Origin: Aralia elata
Taxonomy: Eukaryota > Streptophyta > Magnoliopsida > Apiales > Araliaceae
Assembly: GCA_034770075.1 (NCBI GenBank)
Contig: CM068384.1
Location: 36,243,182 to 36,307,181, forward strand
Reading direction: 5' to 3'
Length of the DNA stretch: 64,000 nt
Numbering within the stretch: the stretch's first letter is position 1; each line of letters starts with the position of its first letter. Position numbers and translations under genes: made by a program. Shown here piece after piece: positions 44,138 through 54,979 of this stretch. The notes below the pieces were generated by a model. That model was not told where the DNA came from. It saw nothing but the letters and a program-made list of their open reading frames with translations, and did not search any database.

Positions 44138-46646
44138 AGAAACTCCTCAATTAGTGCAGCGTTGAAAGAAATGAAAGTAGGGTTGGATGCAGTGACGAGT
44201 AAAGTGCAAGCTTTAACCGCTAAGGTAGCAAAACTCTTTGAGTTTCAATTTGTAAATCTATTGAATGGCACATTGTAACAATAGGAAGGCACTAACACCA
44301 ATAAGAAAAAGATTTTAACGAATGGATTGAATGTGTTGTAAATTCTGAGTTCTCACATTCACAAAATTTGCGAAGCACTAAATTAAATTACCCATTATGA
44401 AATCTGTATGTCATGTTCAAAAACATGGGATTCAAGCTTAGAATTGGAATTGCAACAACTATTAGTTAAGTTATGAACTGAAGTCCAATTACAGTTTCTA
44501 ATCAAGGATACTATGTTGCCAAACATAGATTTATTTAAAAAAAATTATGTAGATTTATTAAATTATTTAGTTTATTGTTGCTTTTGACTTATAATGATTT
44601 GCTTTTGAATATCACAACTTGTTGTGACCATCACTCAGAACCAATAAAATTATTACTGCCTGGACTGTTTTAGTGTGACCATCACTGAGAGCCATTAAAA
44701 TTATTACTACCCGGATGGTTTTAGTGCTGGCTCTCAAAATTGCAGCACTAATTTGTGAATACACTTGCATAACTAACGTGCTAACAAATATTTTGATTAT
44801 TTGTCTTCTTTACCTTATTGCCGCTAGTAACTAGTTAGACCTCTATTATCAGAGCCACATGATTCTTGACTCCGTACAAACCACCATTGTTGTGACCCTG
44901 ACACATGCTTATACAGCAATAGCGTAACTATGCATTTCTACACCTGTCTCGGTGCAAATAACACTACATACATAATTGCTTTGTGTTCTTACCAGAAGCA
45001 CCTCATTAGTGTTTTTCCTACTTTGGTTAGGAACGACAAGAAAAAACTGCTTTTTATTCTTCCCAAAGGCACCTCATTAGTGTTTTCCCTCCTTTCATTA
45101 GGAAAGACTAGAAAAAATTGCTTTATGTTCTTACCAGAGGCACCTCATTAGTGTTTTCCCTCCTTTCTTTAGGAAAGAAAGTAAAATAAGTGGTGTCCTT
45201 ATACATTTATTTATTTTAACACAATGTGCTTTATGTCTATTAAGGTCAAAGATGATCATTTTCCAACAGTACATTGGATAAGCTATCTCGAGGCCAAGCA
45301 TTTGTTGCTTCTTAATTATTGTCAGTCACTAGTCTACTATTTGCTCCGCAAGGCAAAAGGTTTATCAATTGAGGGACATCCTGTTGTTCGGAGCCTCATG
45401 GAAATAAGATTGTTTTTGGAGAAGGTATGCATATTTATTCACATTACCGTAACCATATTTGGATCTGAACCAGTGTCTGTCCTTGTAATTGCTCCTTGTA
45501 ATTGCTGCTGTGGAGGGGTAGCAATACTTATAACCTCACTGTCTACTATTACATATAGGCATAGTTTCAATAGGCTTCTTTCTCAATTTTCACATATTTT
45601 TTGTCCTGTGATATGCACATTTGCCCAATCGACAAAAAACTACAATATCAAATCCAGAAGCTCACAAGGGTTACTAGAAGTGAAGTGGGGAATGTAGGTT
45701 TGAGTGAGAAGGAAGAAGATGCAACTCAGAAGACGGAGGATCTGCTGAAGTATCGCCCTAACCCTGATATGCTTGTTAGCAAAGCAACTATGAATGTTGA
45801 GGTAAGTCAAAAGTATTGAAGAGAAGTATGGCATAATAACTAGTATGAAGTTTCATTTTCAATAGTGCACCATTGTTCTCCCTCCCATTTGGCTTTCTTG
45901 TCAAACAAAAACTATTCATTAATTGTGGAAAAACTCTGAAGTTTTGTTTTCTTAAATCCATTCTCATTAATTACAGGATGGTGATGATGTGTATATATCG
46001 GCCCCCAAAATTTGCACCTGTTTTTATGGAAGAAGATACGATATCAAGACAAGAAAGAAATGCATTGAGAAAAGAGAAAGAAACTCTTCGACAAGCTAGG
46101 CAAGGCGCTTATGTGAGAGAGCTGATGGACGATCTTGAGGGAAGGCCTGAAGAGGAGAGTGGCAACTTTCTGTTCATGGTCTAATTAATTTGGATCGCTT
46201 TAATTATATGTTACATTGTCTCACTGCTCACTGGAATTATAGGTGAGAGAAATGGTTGGAACTGAAAGTAGAGAGGTTACTAAATACAAGGCAAAGATGG
46301 AAGAGCGTGCACGAAGAGAGGAGGATCTCTTTACTCGTGCTATGCTCACAAAAATGGAGAAATAGAAAATGAAACATTTGAAAAAGTCAAGAAATGGGTA
46401 AGCTCAATTGATTATCAATTATTTTGATCTCTTTATGTCTAATAAAAAATCTTGGTATATTTATATTGCTAATTATCAATTATTTACCAGCCATGACCGC
46501 TCTTCATTTGTTTCATTAGATTGTTTGGTCTGACAGAGAGTTTCTATGATAAGATTATAACTTTACCTCTAGCGGGCAACATTGATGAGCAAACATCAGC
46601 CTTTGAGAATGGAAGTAATGGAGTGACAAAGCTCAATAAGCGCAAG
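44138..46646 (+). pseudogene. Neuroguidin-like Sas10/Utp3 family gene, copy B (degenerate)
   Basis: Same exon layout as copy A: 44138-44224, 45245-45424, 45619-45801, 45977-46154, 46243-46397 and 46520-46646. The Sas10/Utp3 core (SYLEAKHLLLLNYCQSLVYY) is preserved, and exon 3 keeps the frame that copy A has lost (RPNPDMLVSKATMN). Lesions specific to this copy: one base missing in exon 1 (TTAGTGCAGC against TTAGCTGCAGC), the exon 3 acceptor changed from AG to AC at 45617-45618, four extra bases in exon 4 (near 45993), the exon 4 donor changed from GT to GA at 46155-46156, and AAG to TAG at 46363-46365. The 5' part is cut by the Tekay LTR at 44051. Clearly non-functional. Confidence 0.88.
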
Positions 46647-47114
46647 GTAATGAAATAACAGTAATTGATATATTGTACTTACGTTTATTTTAAAGCTCTT
46701 GGTTTTTTGTTTTTTTGGTGGATTTGGTGCTTCTTCTTAAATAATACTTTTGTCCATTATCTTAAGGTTATAAAAATTATTTTTGATGCCTTTTATAGAT
46801 TTATGTAGTTAGTAATTTGGTGTACGTAATCCACATCTTGCTAAGCTTGGTTATAGAGATTATAAAGACTTCTTTATGCGGAGGATGCCCCTTCATTTGT
46901 CCTACGATCCTATCAGTGTACTTCACTGATTGGTTTGAATGGGCCCTTGCGACAAAAGCATTTGAAACTTTTTAATCTTTAAAATTTGATAAGCCGAAGA
47001 AACAAGAAATCATGTTTACAAGGAGCATACCTCAGGAAATTTTCGTATATAAAGGGAATTTATATTTCTACAATCAAAAATGATAGTTCCACAAGGTCCC
47101 TCTCACATTAATAG

Positions 47115-47290
47115 TATAAAGTGGATTTATTCCATAATCATATCTCAAGTACAAATAAGAGCTGAGCTTTTTATAGACTAAGACTCATGCTATACAAGGA
47201 AAGTAAATCAATCCATGAATGATTAGCACATAACACTCCACACATTACTCCTAAAATCATGCTCCTACAATCCTCTAGAATCCCTAACTA
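47115..47290 (-). repeat. Orphan copia LTR downstream of neuroguidin copy B
   Basis: TATAAAGTGGATTTATTCC to AATCCCTAACTA, nearly identical to the LTRs at 25800 and 32039. It is preceded by AATAG at the same position relative to the gene as in copy A and followed by the complement of a polypurine tract (CTCCCCCTCAA, 47291-47301). The rest of the copia element is missing. Confidence 0.88.
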
Positions 47291-47304
47291 CTCCCCCTCA
47301 AACT

Positions 47305-49071
47305 TGTTTGCCTAAATCTATACTAGCAAAATACGTAAGTATACGCAGTCCACAAGTAATATAATGATAAGAGTGTCGAACCCATAGAGAATTATTTAAT
47401 AATAATTACCAATTACTAACTTATAATCAAATTAATTTTATTTAAACAATTCGATTAAGATTGTGAATTTTTGATAATAAAGCACTAAACTAACTAATCA
47501 CTAACTACTAAGATTTGAATTCAGATAAAAAGGCTTAAGATTACGATTTCCCTTAATATTTCACTTGAATTAATACACTTCCTGTTAAGTTATGTAAATT
47601 ATTCCGGATTATTAATCGAGAACTCATCAATATTTATGACCATCTCTCGATGTATCATAAACGAATCAACTTAAATCCACGGATGATAGAATTAAGATGA
47701 ACACCCTAGTTAACTAATTCACTATATCTCTATGTGAATTACAATTAAAAAGGATTTAAAGCACAAGTTCTCTTTCAGATTACATGTGGCGTATATGTAT
47801 ATCTCTATCCTAGACACAAATCATGAGTTTCATCACCATGCAGAAAACACAATCACATGTTATTATGATCAGATCTAAACCTATAATCCATCTCTCGAGT
47901 TCATATAGATTACCACGGTAATTGTTGATCAGGAAATTAAGCAATTAATCACAAATCATAATAGACAATCCGATAATAATTAACAGTAATTAACAAAGAA
48001 GCATATCAATAAAAGCTACATAATAAGTTCTATTGTAATCTTAAAAAGAAAGTAGTTCATGATTGAATTAAAATCCATAATCCACAAGTAAACCAGCATC
48101 CAAGAATTAAAAAAAAATACAAAGATAAAAGAAGAAAGGAAAAACTGTTTTGAAGCAATCCTTGATATCCTCCGTAGCCTCCTATCTTGATATTCTTTCG
48201 TGATAATTTCTTGTTTCAAGCCTCCAATCCTTCTTCAATTCTAGAGTTAGCAAAAAGTAGCAAGATCCCTCTTATTCTATGCCTCATATCATGTATTTAT
48301 AGGTTCTAGTTAAAGTCCTAAACCAATTAAAAATTACAATCCTTGTTCCATTCGAATTGGACCAAAAATAAACTTTTTAGCAACCCGACCTAGTGCGGTC
48401 GCGCCCATATTTGGCCTAGAAAGCAACGTTGCCGCTCCCAAATGCTAGAAACTATATTTTTTCTTCTGCACACTAGCACGGTCATGCTCAAAATACACTT
48501 GGAACGGGCACGGTCGCGCCCATTAAAATTCTGCTTCGACGTTTGTTGGTAAAACGGTCATAACTTTTGATCCGGGAGGAGTGACGGGGCCTGCCACCTA
48601 TCAAATCGAAGATCTCGACGAGATCTACAACTTTTACAACTTTTATTCTTTGAGAATTTAGAGATACGAGCTGGATCAAGGTCGAAATTAGGCTTCAAGT
48701 GGCTACTATGTAAATTCAAACATGACAACTTCAAGTTTTGATCTCTTTTGATATCAAGGCCATAACTCTCGCATCCGAACTCCGATTGGGACGATTCAAG
48801 ATGTTCCGGAAAGCTAAAAAGTAGATCTATAATAAAATTCAAGTTTCAAAGCAAGAACATACATCCAACTTAGTGTTAAAAGCCCTGCAATCTTTCTTTC
48901 TTGCATTTGCTTGCATATTTTACTCCAATAGATGTCCGGATTGCGTTTCCTTGCTTCTTCCTACAAAATAACATAAAAATACTATAAATACCTAATACTA
49001 ACTTAAAATATTTCAGAACTCACAAATTATCAAACTAAACGTACTCAATTCGTTGGTATAAAACCAATTCA
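47305..49071 (-). mobile_element. Athila-like LTR, antisense
   Basis: Starts TGTTTGCCTAAATC and ends ACCAATTCATCA. The first ~500 bp resemble 49855-50375 in layout and many short blocks (AAGTAATATAATGATAAG, ATCCCACGG-type phrase), but they are clearly diverged, so the two may not be a pair from one insertion. CATGTATTTATAGG at 48291 is the complement of a plausible TATA region. Two overlapping minus frames at 48488-48842 (with DFDLIGGRPRHSSRI) have no known domain and are probably chance. Confidence 0.6.
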
Positions 49072-49255
49072 TCAGTGCTTGTGGCCCCAACGCCCCACAC
49101 CCTTGTGCCCCAGCGCGCCGGCGCATTGTCCAGCGCCCAGCAGCCCATTGCTTATATAGTATGTTGTCCAACCTTGGGCAGTTTTGACACCGAACCTTTT
49201 GAGCCTCATAACTCGCTCATTCCAAGTCGGAATGAGTCCGTTCTTTAGCCTACAG
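49072..49255 (-). other. Interior fragment of the Athila-like element
   Basis: GC-richer stretch with GGCCCCAACGCCCCAC and CAGCGCGCCGGCGC. It holds no frame I can assign. Confidence 0.35.
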
Positions 49256-49731
49256 CTTCCTTTTACTACGAACTACAAAACTAAATAATCATTCCATGTA
49301 GTGATAGAACCCGCTGGAAGTGAATGTAGTCAACTCTTTGCCTTATCACGAAGTGTGAAAGGAAATAGTCGGAGTCTAATAACATCATCGGTAACTCTGT
49401 TGTACTTGAATGTGTCATAAATCTCCAAAAAGCTCACCAAATGATCTTTTGGGTCGTCATTAGGCAACCCACCAAACTACACTGAATTCTGGATCATCTA
49501 AATGGTACCCGACTTGATTTCAAAATTGTTAGCTTGAATAGCGGGCCTTTGAATGCTCGACTGGATTTCTGTAACAAGCGGCATAGCATAATCCCTCAAC
49601 GACTTATGTTCTTCTGCAACCATGGTCTCTTGATTCTGTGTATTTAAACAAAATTTGCGCATTCTTTTGAAAGTTCTCTCAATTTCTTCTTCGTAAGGTA
49701 GTGGTTCCAGACCTTGAGAACATGTTCGCAT
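49256..49731 (-). pseudogene. Athila-type gag fragment
   Basis: On the minus strand: MRTCSQGLEPLPYEEEIERT at the start, then HKSLRDYAMPLV, RPAIQANNFEIKSGTI, a stop, MIQNSV, a stop, FGGLPNDDPKDHLVSFLEIY, DTFKYNRVTDDVIRLRLFPF, LRDKAKS, a stop, and LHSLPAGSITTWNDYL. The block FGGLPNDDP...FLEI.DTFK...RLRLFPF..RDKAK.WL.SLP is diagnostic of Athila-lineage gag. The two early stops are TAG where the family has Gln (CAG), and the third is TGA where it has Trp (TGG). The frame fades near 49256, leaving only the first ~150 residues. The start lies just 99 bases inside the primer site. Confidence 0.88.
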
Positions 49732-49830
49732 ACAGAAATCAAGAGTGCTTGCAAAAATTGAAACCGGAAAATACTTTTAAATTAAGATTAAATTGATTGA
49801 AATTAATATTGGAAAAAAACTAGAATAATT

Positions 49831-49847
49831 CCCCGGCAACGGTGCCA
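49831..49847 (-). other. Asp-tRNA primer-binding site (one mismatch)
   Basis: Plus strand CCCCGGCAACGGTGCCA, i.e. TGGCACCGTTGCCGGGG on the minus strand. It differs from the site at 1672 by one base. Confidence 0.85.
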
Positions 49848-49854
49848 AAAAACT

Positions 49855-50375
49855 TGTTTGTCCGATTTTTGTATTGATAATTTACGTGCAAATATACACG
49901 ATCAATAAGTAATATAATGATAAGTAAAGTGTCGATCCCACGGGGAATTATTACTAATAACGACCAATTACTAAAATTATACCAATTCAATCTTATTGAA
50001 ACAAATGAAGTAAAATTATGAAATAAAATTATTTAATTAAAATATAAATTACTAAACAAGGATAATTATCAGATTTAAAAGCTAAGATTACAATTTTCCC
50101 CAATGCCTCACTTAAATCTCTTGACTCTCTTTTCAATTAATTGATCATAACAAATCGTTAACCGAGAATTTTGCAGTATTTATAAAACCTCTTCCGATAG
50201 TTAGATAAAAATATTCATTCTAATTAAATCACTATATTCATATGTGAAATAACTTAGAACAAATTCATTAAGTTCAGATTCCCACAATGGTTATATGCGG
50301 TATATAGGTATATTCATATTCTATACACAAATCACGTTATTCAATCCTAAGAAGAATAATCTAGACGCATGTTAT
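49855..50375 (-). mobile_element. Athila-like 5' LTR, truncated
   Basis: Starts TGTTTGTCCGATTTTTG next to the primer site and is cut near 50375, where F-box-domain sequence begins. No target duplication can be tested. Confidence 0.7.
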
Positions 50376-51050
50376 CATTTCCGGTTCCAAGCCCCAAATC
50401 CGGCTTAGGAATGCTGCATTTTGTAACCACGGGCTTGGGTTTTGATTCATTGGCTAATGATTTCAAAATTGTGCATACTATGCGTTATGGACTCTGGTAT
50501 CCCTGATACCGAGTTGAGATTTACTCTTCGAATGTGGATACCTGAAAAGAATTTAAGGAGGGCGTGATTCCTTTCGGGCCCATTGACCCGCATTGCAATG
50601 TTATTGTGAATGGTACTCCGTATTGGAAAAGCATAAAGGACTATGGACGCAATTGTTTGGTGGCATTTAACTCTCATAGTGATGTTTTTAGGGAGGTTTA
50701 ATTACCTAGAATATGTCATGAATAAAAGGACTAAGTTAAGGTTTGTAAATTTGATGGACTCTATTGCCGCATTGGTTTATTCCCCTGGTGAAAAATCGAA
50801 TCATTGGATTGATGTGTATACTTTAAATGAGAGCTCTGGTTCTTGGACCAATAAATATACTACTGGAGAACCTATTTTGTCGGAGGTGAATTGGCTACCC
50901 CAGTGCTTTAAAAACACCGGTGAGATTTTAGTTGCGGTTGGGCATATGAAATTGTTCTTGTATGACCCCAAAACTGATAGTATGAAGCATATCAGCATTG
51001 AAGCTTATCCATGCTAGGATGAATATTTTGGCTACGTAGAGAGCCTAGTT
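50376..51050 (+). pseudogene. F-box associated interaction domain pseudogene
   Basis: Encodes part of the FBA (F-box associated) domain of plant F-box proteins, the substrate-binding half of SCF ubiquitin ligase adaptors. Recognisable pieces: GLGFDSLANDFKIVHTMRYG, GVIPFGPIDPHCNVIVNGTP, YWKSIKDYGRNCLVAFNSHS, then after a frame change at about 50700 SIAALVYSPGEKSNHWIDVY, SGSWTNKYTTGEPILSEVN and LFLYDPKTDSMKHISIEAYP, ending in a stop at 51015-51017, with YFGYVESLVYI readable beyond it. Stops include CCCTGA near 50500, TGA for an expected Trp near 50545 and TAA at about 50699. The N-terminal F-box is missing, lost at the Athila LTR junction. Confidence 0.85.
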
Positions 51051-53508
51051 TACATTTAGGGAAATTGAGGGAAAAAAGGATAAAAGGGAGGACAAGACCA
51101 AGCCTAGCAGGAGGAACATGTATTCACATTAATAAGCTTTGATTTTGTTAGGTGTTTTAGACTGTGAGATTGCAATCAAATAATTTTTGAAATTGATTTA
51201 TTTAATCACTTCCAGTTGTTGTCGTAGGTAGAATGCTATGACAGGTTTATATGTTTTGATATACTTCATCGTTGGACTTGCTAGGTCCAACCATCAAGTG
51301 TGACAATCTTGGCTGCTTTTCTTGTTTGTGTACATGTGTAACTGTTGCATCAATCTATTTGTCTTACCTTTTATTTATCTTTTCCTCTTTGATTGCATTT
51401 ACTCTAGTTTATTTATTTATTTATCTTTTCACTTGTTGTATTCTACTATTCTTGTCTTCTTATCTTAGAGTTGGTGATTTTAGGAGGGTCACTGTTCGTT
51501 AAATTAATGTAATTGCTTTACTTTTTTTTGCTTGGGTATTGTTTGAACCCTATAGAATAATAGGTTGCCATGCATCTAGTAGAATTTTTAACAAAATATT
51601 TATGTGATATTGTTCCCATGGTTCAAAGCTGCGGTATTGGTCATTGAATAGGTCTGCAAATTGGTTGGTATCGATATCCAGGGGATATTGAAGTTTGAAA
51701 AATAAAATACAGATTTTTTTAAAGAAAAAATAAGAATTAAAGAAAAATCTTTAGATAAACATAAAACATAATCTAATACATAAATCGTTGTTTAATTGAT
51801 AATACTGAAGTCCGTCAAACTTGTTCATAAATTAATGAGAGAAAAAGTAGGGATTGACTGATAATGATCACTTATAACACAGTGCATCAATGTATAAGTA
51901 CAGACTAAAGTTAATACCAGTGTTACCTAATTCTCTACTAAGCCCTGCTGCGAATCACGACTTCGTTTGTCCGTACCAGATCCTGGTGGTACATTTGCGA
52001 ACCAAATTGCCAAATTTGGGTGACCCCTTTCGGATCTTGAGTAAAAATAGCCTATAATGGATAGCTAACAGCAAATTATTAGACATGAACTGTCGAGAGG
52101 AAGAACAAGGAGAGTGGAAATCTACGACTTCCGTGGCAGATGTGAGTGCTCTCCCCCCTCCTCTCTCGTTGGGGGTGAGTTCCGTTCCACCATAGTTCCT
52201 AGCACTACTTTTGGAAAGATACAAAAGAAGAACCAGATGAGTGCTTTGGAGCAAAAAACTGCAAGTTGCCATTATTAAAACTTACAATGAAATTCTTTGA
52301 ATGCATTAAAATTTCAGAGTAGTGATATCAGAAGCACAACTTTCTTCTCGGGTTATTTGATCATATGCGGATTTGTTATACCTGCGGTGATCAGACATAT
52401 ATCTGCAGTATGGAAGTATGGATGTGCTGATCTTTAATGACTACATATGCTAACAAAGTTAGAAAAAATAACTTCCAGGATTCCATCAAGAGCTAAGTTG
52501 TCGGATGCAGAGTTCAGGAAATTATTACTTAGGAGATCAATTTCTTACCTACAAAGGTTTGCAATTTGAAAATGGTGCAGACTTTATTACATGGTTACAC
52601 AACCAATTAGTGATACTATTTTTTCCTAGATTAATCTTATTTTCAGGAAATGATGCTTATAGTACAACTATTGTGAAGGTCTTGGAGGATGGCACTGTAG
52701 GGTGTATTCAAGAAATGTGTTAAGCCTAATCTCCTTCTGAAACATTCATCTTAATCCAATAGCTTTGATTAACTTCTAGTAGATAATAATGATAGTCATC
52801 GTTTGTATGACCCCACTAGGTAAGGAAAATGTTCAGAATGTCACAGTTTGGTGGTCTGCCTTGTATCTTTTATTCATATGTTTCTTTCATTAGACATCAC
52901 TGTTGGGATCAACTAGTATCCAGATAAAGGCATCGAGAGAGTTAAAGCATATTTGTATTATGAAACGATTAGTGGTTCAATATTTCATATGCTTGCTTCT
53001 GTATTGTGTGCTTATTGAGCTTTTTCTTATGACTTCATTTCTTCCATTTCGCTTCCTTTATAACATAAGAGGTAAGATAACTAGTAATCACAATCTCTCT
53101 CTCTCTCTGTGGTCTTCTATCTGCTAGTCATACATTGTGTTTGCTATGGTTCAATAGCTTATACAACCAATCATCAGTTGCATGACACTATAGCTATCAG
53201 GCTATGTTTGTGTGCAAAAGTGATGGGTATAATAGAACTATTTGTAATGATGTTATTATATGGACTATTCTATCCCATATGATTAGTCGGTTATTTATAT
53301 GTACTATTTGCTATCATTTCTAAGGTTATTTAATACCCTAAAAGGGTGATTATATAATACTTCATTTCCACTTAGGATTATACTCCATCATCAAATGGCC
53401 TTAGAAGTTAGAAATGACAAAACATGGTTCATGTGATCAAATAACGGACTAATCATAGGAAAAAATAATTCATAGTGGTAATAAATTAGTAAAATAGTCT
53501 ATAAATGT
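51051..53508. other. Unassigned DNA, no gene recognised
   Basis: 51051-51500 may be a former 3' flank of the F-box gene. A 105-codon minus-strand frame at 51955-52272 (with RNYGGTELTPNERGGG and DFHSPCSSSRQFMSN) shows no domain I know and no introns, and is probably chance. The plus-strand frame at 52505-52723 is likewise unassigned. Confidence 0.4.
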
Positions 53509-53903
53509 TGTTATGACAAACACAATAAATCAACGAAGAAAGATAAAGACAATAACACAAGGTTTTACGTGGAAACCCAAATCGAAAAAAACCACGGAGA
53601 AGACAGAAGAAATCCACTAAATAAATATCTGAAGAGTACAAGATAAAGAGAGAACTATGAGAATTCTTAGAATGTTTCTGAATAAATCTGAATGTCTCTT
53701 CCCCAAAATCCTAGCACCTATATTTATAGGCCATAGGAAATTCCATAACCAAATAGGATAGGAAATACTAAATTGAGTATAATTAGGAAAGATAACTTTT
53801 CTTAAACCAAAACGGATTCTAGGTAATACCTAAATCCAAATCCAATAAGGAACTAGATAATACCTAAATCCAAATCCAATAAGGAATCATGTCATACCCA
53901 ACA
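53509..53903 (-). repeat. 3' LTR of the deleted copia element
   Basis: TGTTATGACAAACACAATAA to CATACCCAACA. Next to it is the complement of the polypurine tract. Confidence 0.92.
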
Positions 53904-53976
53904 AATCTCCACCTTGACTTGAATCCTTCAAATATAGCACAAACAGCGAACTTTCTCCTCTTCTCAAATGCAGAGC

Positions 53977-54540
53977 TCAAGTGCATCGAACACTAACCAG
54001 GTCCAAACAATGTTTGAACTTGGTATGTGGTAACGGCTTTGTTAACATGTCAGCTGGATTGTCTGCATTACCAATCTTCAAGACCTTAATGTCGCCATCT
54101 TCAACAATGTCTCGAACAAAATGATACCTGACATCAATATGCTTCATCCTCTCATGATACATCTGATCCTTAGTCAAGTGTATAGCACTTTGACTATCAC
54201 AATGGACAACAGTAACTCCATGATCCATGCTAATCTCTCCAAACAAGCCTCGCAACACACCATTCAAAAAACACAACTGAATTGTCGAAAGTGCTTTATC
54301 ATCCATAGTTTCCCATTCTGACTCAGACATCTTGCTAGCTTTCTTCGTCTCCCAATCCGTATCAGACATATCTACAGGCTTCATTGGTTTCCCTACAATG
54401 GCTTTCTTCAAGCCTTACTAGTAAGAACAGCCTTCATCCGAACCTGCCAAAGACTGAAACTAATATTCCCATCAAATTTGTCAATATCAAATTTCGTTGA
54501 TGAAGTCGAACTCAATGCTATAGTATGGATCGATATTAAC
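53977..54540 (-). pseudogene. Fused copia gag / RNase H remnant
   Basis: On the minus strand the gag N-terminus (FDGNISFSLWQVRMKAVLT) is followed, after a one-base frameshift near 54418, by KKAIVGKPMKPVDMSDTDWE and MDDKALSTIQLCFLNGVLR. It then passes in frame into the C-terminal RNase H region (GLFGEISMDHGVTVVHCDSQ, SAIHLTKDQMYHERMKHID, VLKIGNADNPADMLTKPLP) and stops at 53977. Everything between (capsid core, nucleocapsid, protease, integrase, polymerase) is missing. The join lies at about GVLR/GLFGE near 54250. It cannot support transposition by itself. The DWETKKASKMSESEWE segment looks like a small duplication of the DW(E) phrase. Confidence 0.9.
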
Positions 54541-54545
54541 CAGGC

Positions 54546-54556
54546 TTTTGATACCA
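54546..54556 (-). other. Primer-binding site of the deleted copia element
   Basis: Plus strand TTTTGATACCA, three bases from the 5' LTR edge; TGGTATCAAAA on the minus strand. Confidence 0.8.
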
Positions 54557-54559
54557 GTT

Positions 54560-54974
54560 TGTTATGACAAACTATGACAAACACAATAAATCAACGCAGA
54601 AAGATAAAGACAATAACACAAGGTTTTACGTGGAAACCCAAATCGGAAAAAACCACGGAGAAGACAGAAAAAATCCACTAAATAAATATCTGAAGAGTAC
54701 AAGATAAAGAGAGAACTGTGAGAATTCTTAGAATGTTTTTGAATAAATCTGAATCTCTCTGAATGTCTCTTCCCTAAAATCCTAGTACCTATATTTATAG
54801 GCCATAAGAAATTCCATAACCAAATATGATAGGAAATACTAAATTGAGTATAATTAGGAAAGATAAGTTTTCTTAAACCAAAACGGATTCTAGGTAATAC
54901 CTAAATTCAAATCCAATAAGGAACTAGATAATACCTAAATCCAAATCCAATAAGGAATCATGTCATACCCAACA
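54560..54974 (-). repeat. 5' LTR of the deleted copia element
   Basis: Partner of 53509-53903. Ends CATACCCAACA followed by AATGT. Confidence 0.92.
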
Positions 54975-54979
54975 AATGT

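Larger units (their letters stand above)
53509..54974 (-). mobile_element. Internally deleted Ty1/copia element (1.47 kb) with intact ends
   Basis: LTRs 53509-53903 and 54560-54974 are near-identical, the element is bordered by a perfect 5-bp duplication AATGT (53504-53508, 54975-54979), the primer site (complement of TTTTGATACCA at 54546-54556) and polypurine tract (complement of AATCTCCACCTTGACTTG at 53904) are in place, and only ~650 bp of interior remains, joining gag to RNase H. The right LTR has one extra TATGACAAAC unit and a short CTCTGAAT insertion. It keeps the cis-acting ends but no enzymes. Confidence 0.93.

Noticed and set aside
48488..48842. Two overlapping minus-strand ORFs
   Set aside because: Inside an Athila-like LTR, overlapping each other in different frames, with no domain.
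51955..52272. 105-codon minus-strand ORF
   Set aside because: No recognisable domain, odd composition, no neighbouring exons, and it lies between repeats. Kept only as a note in the unassigned region.
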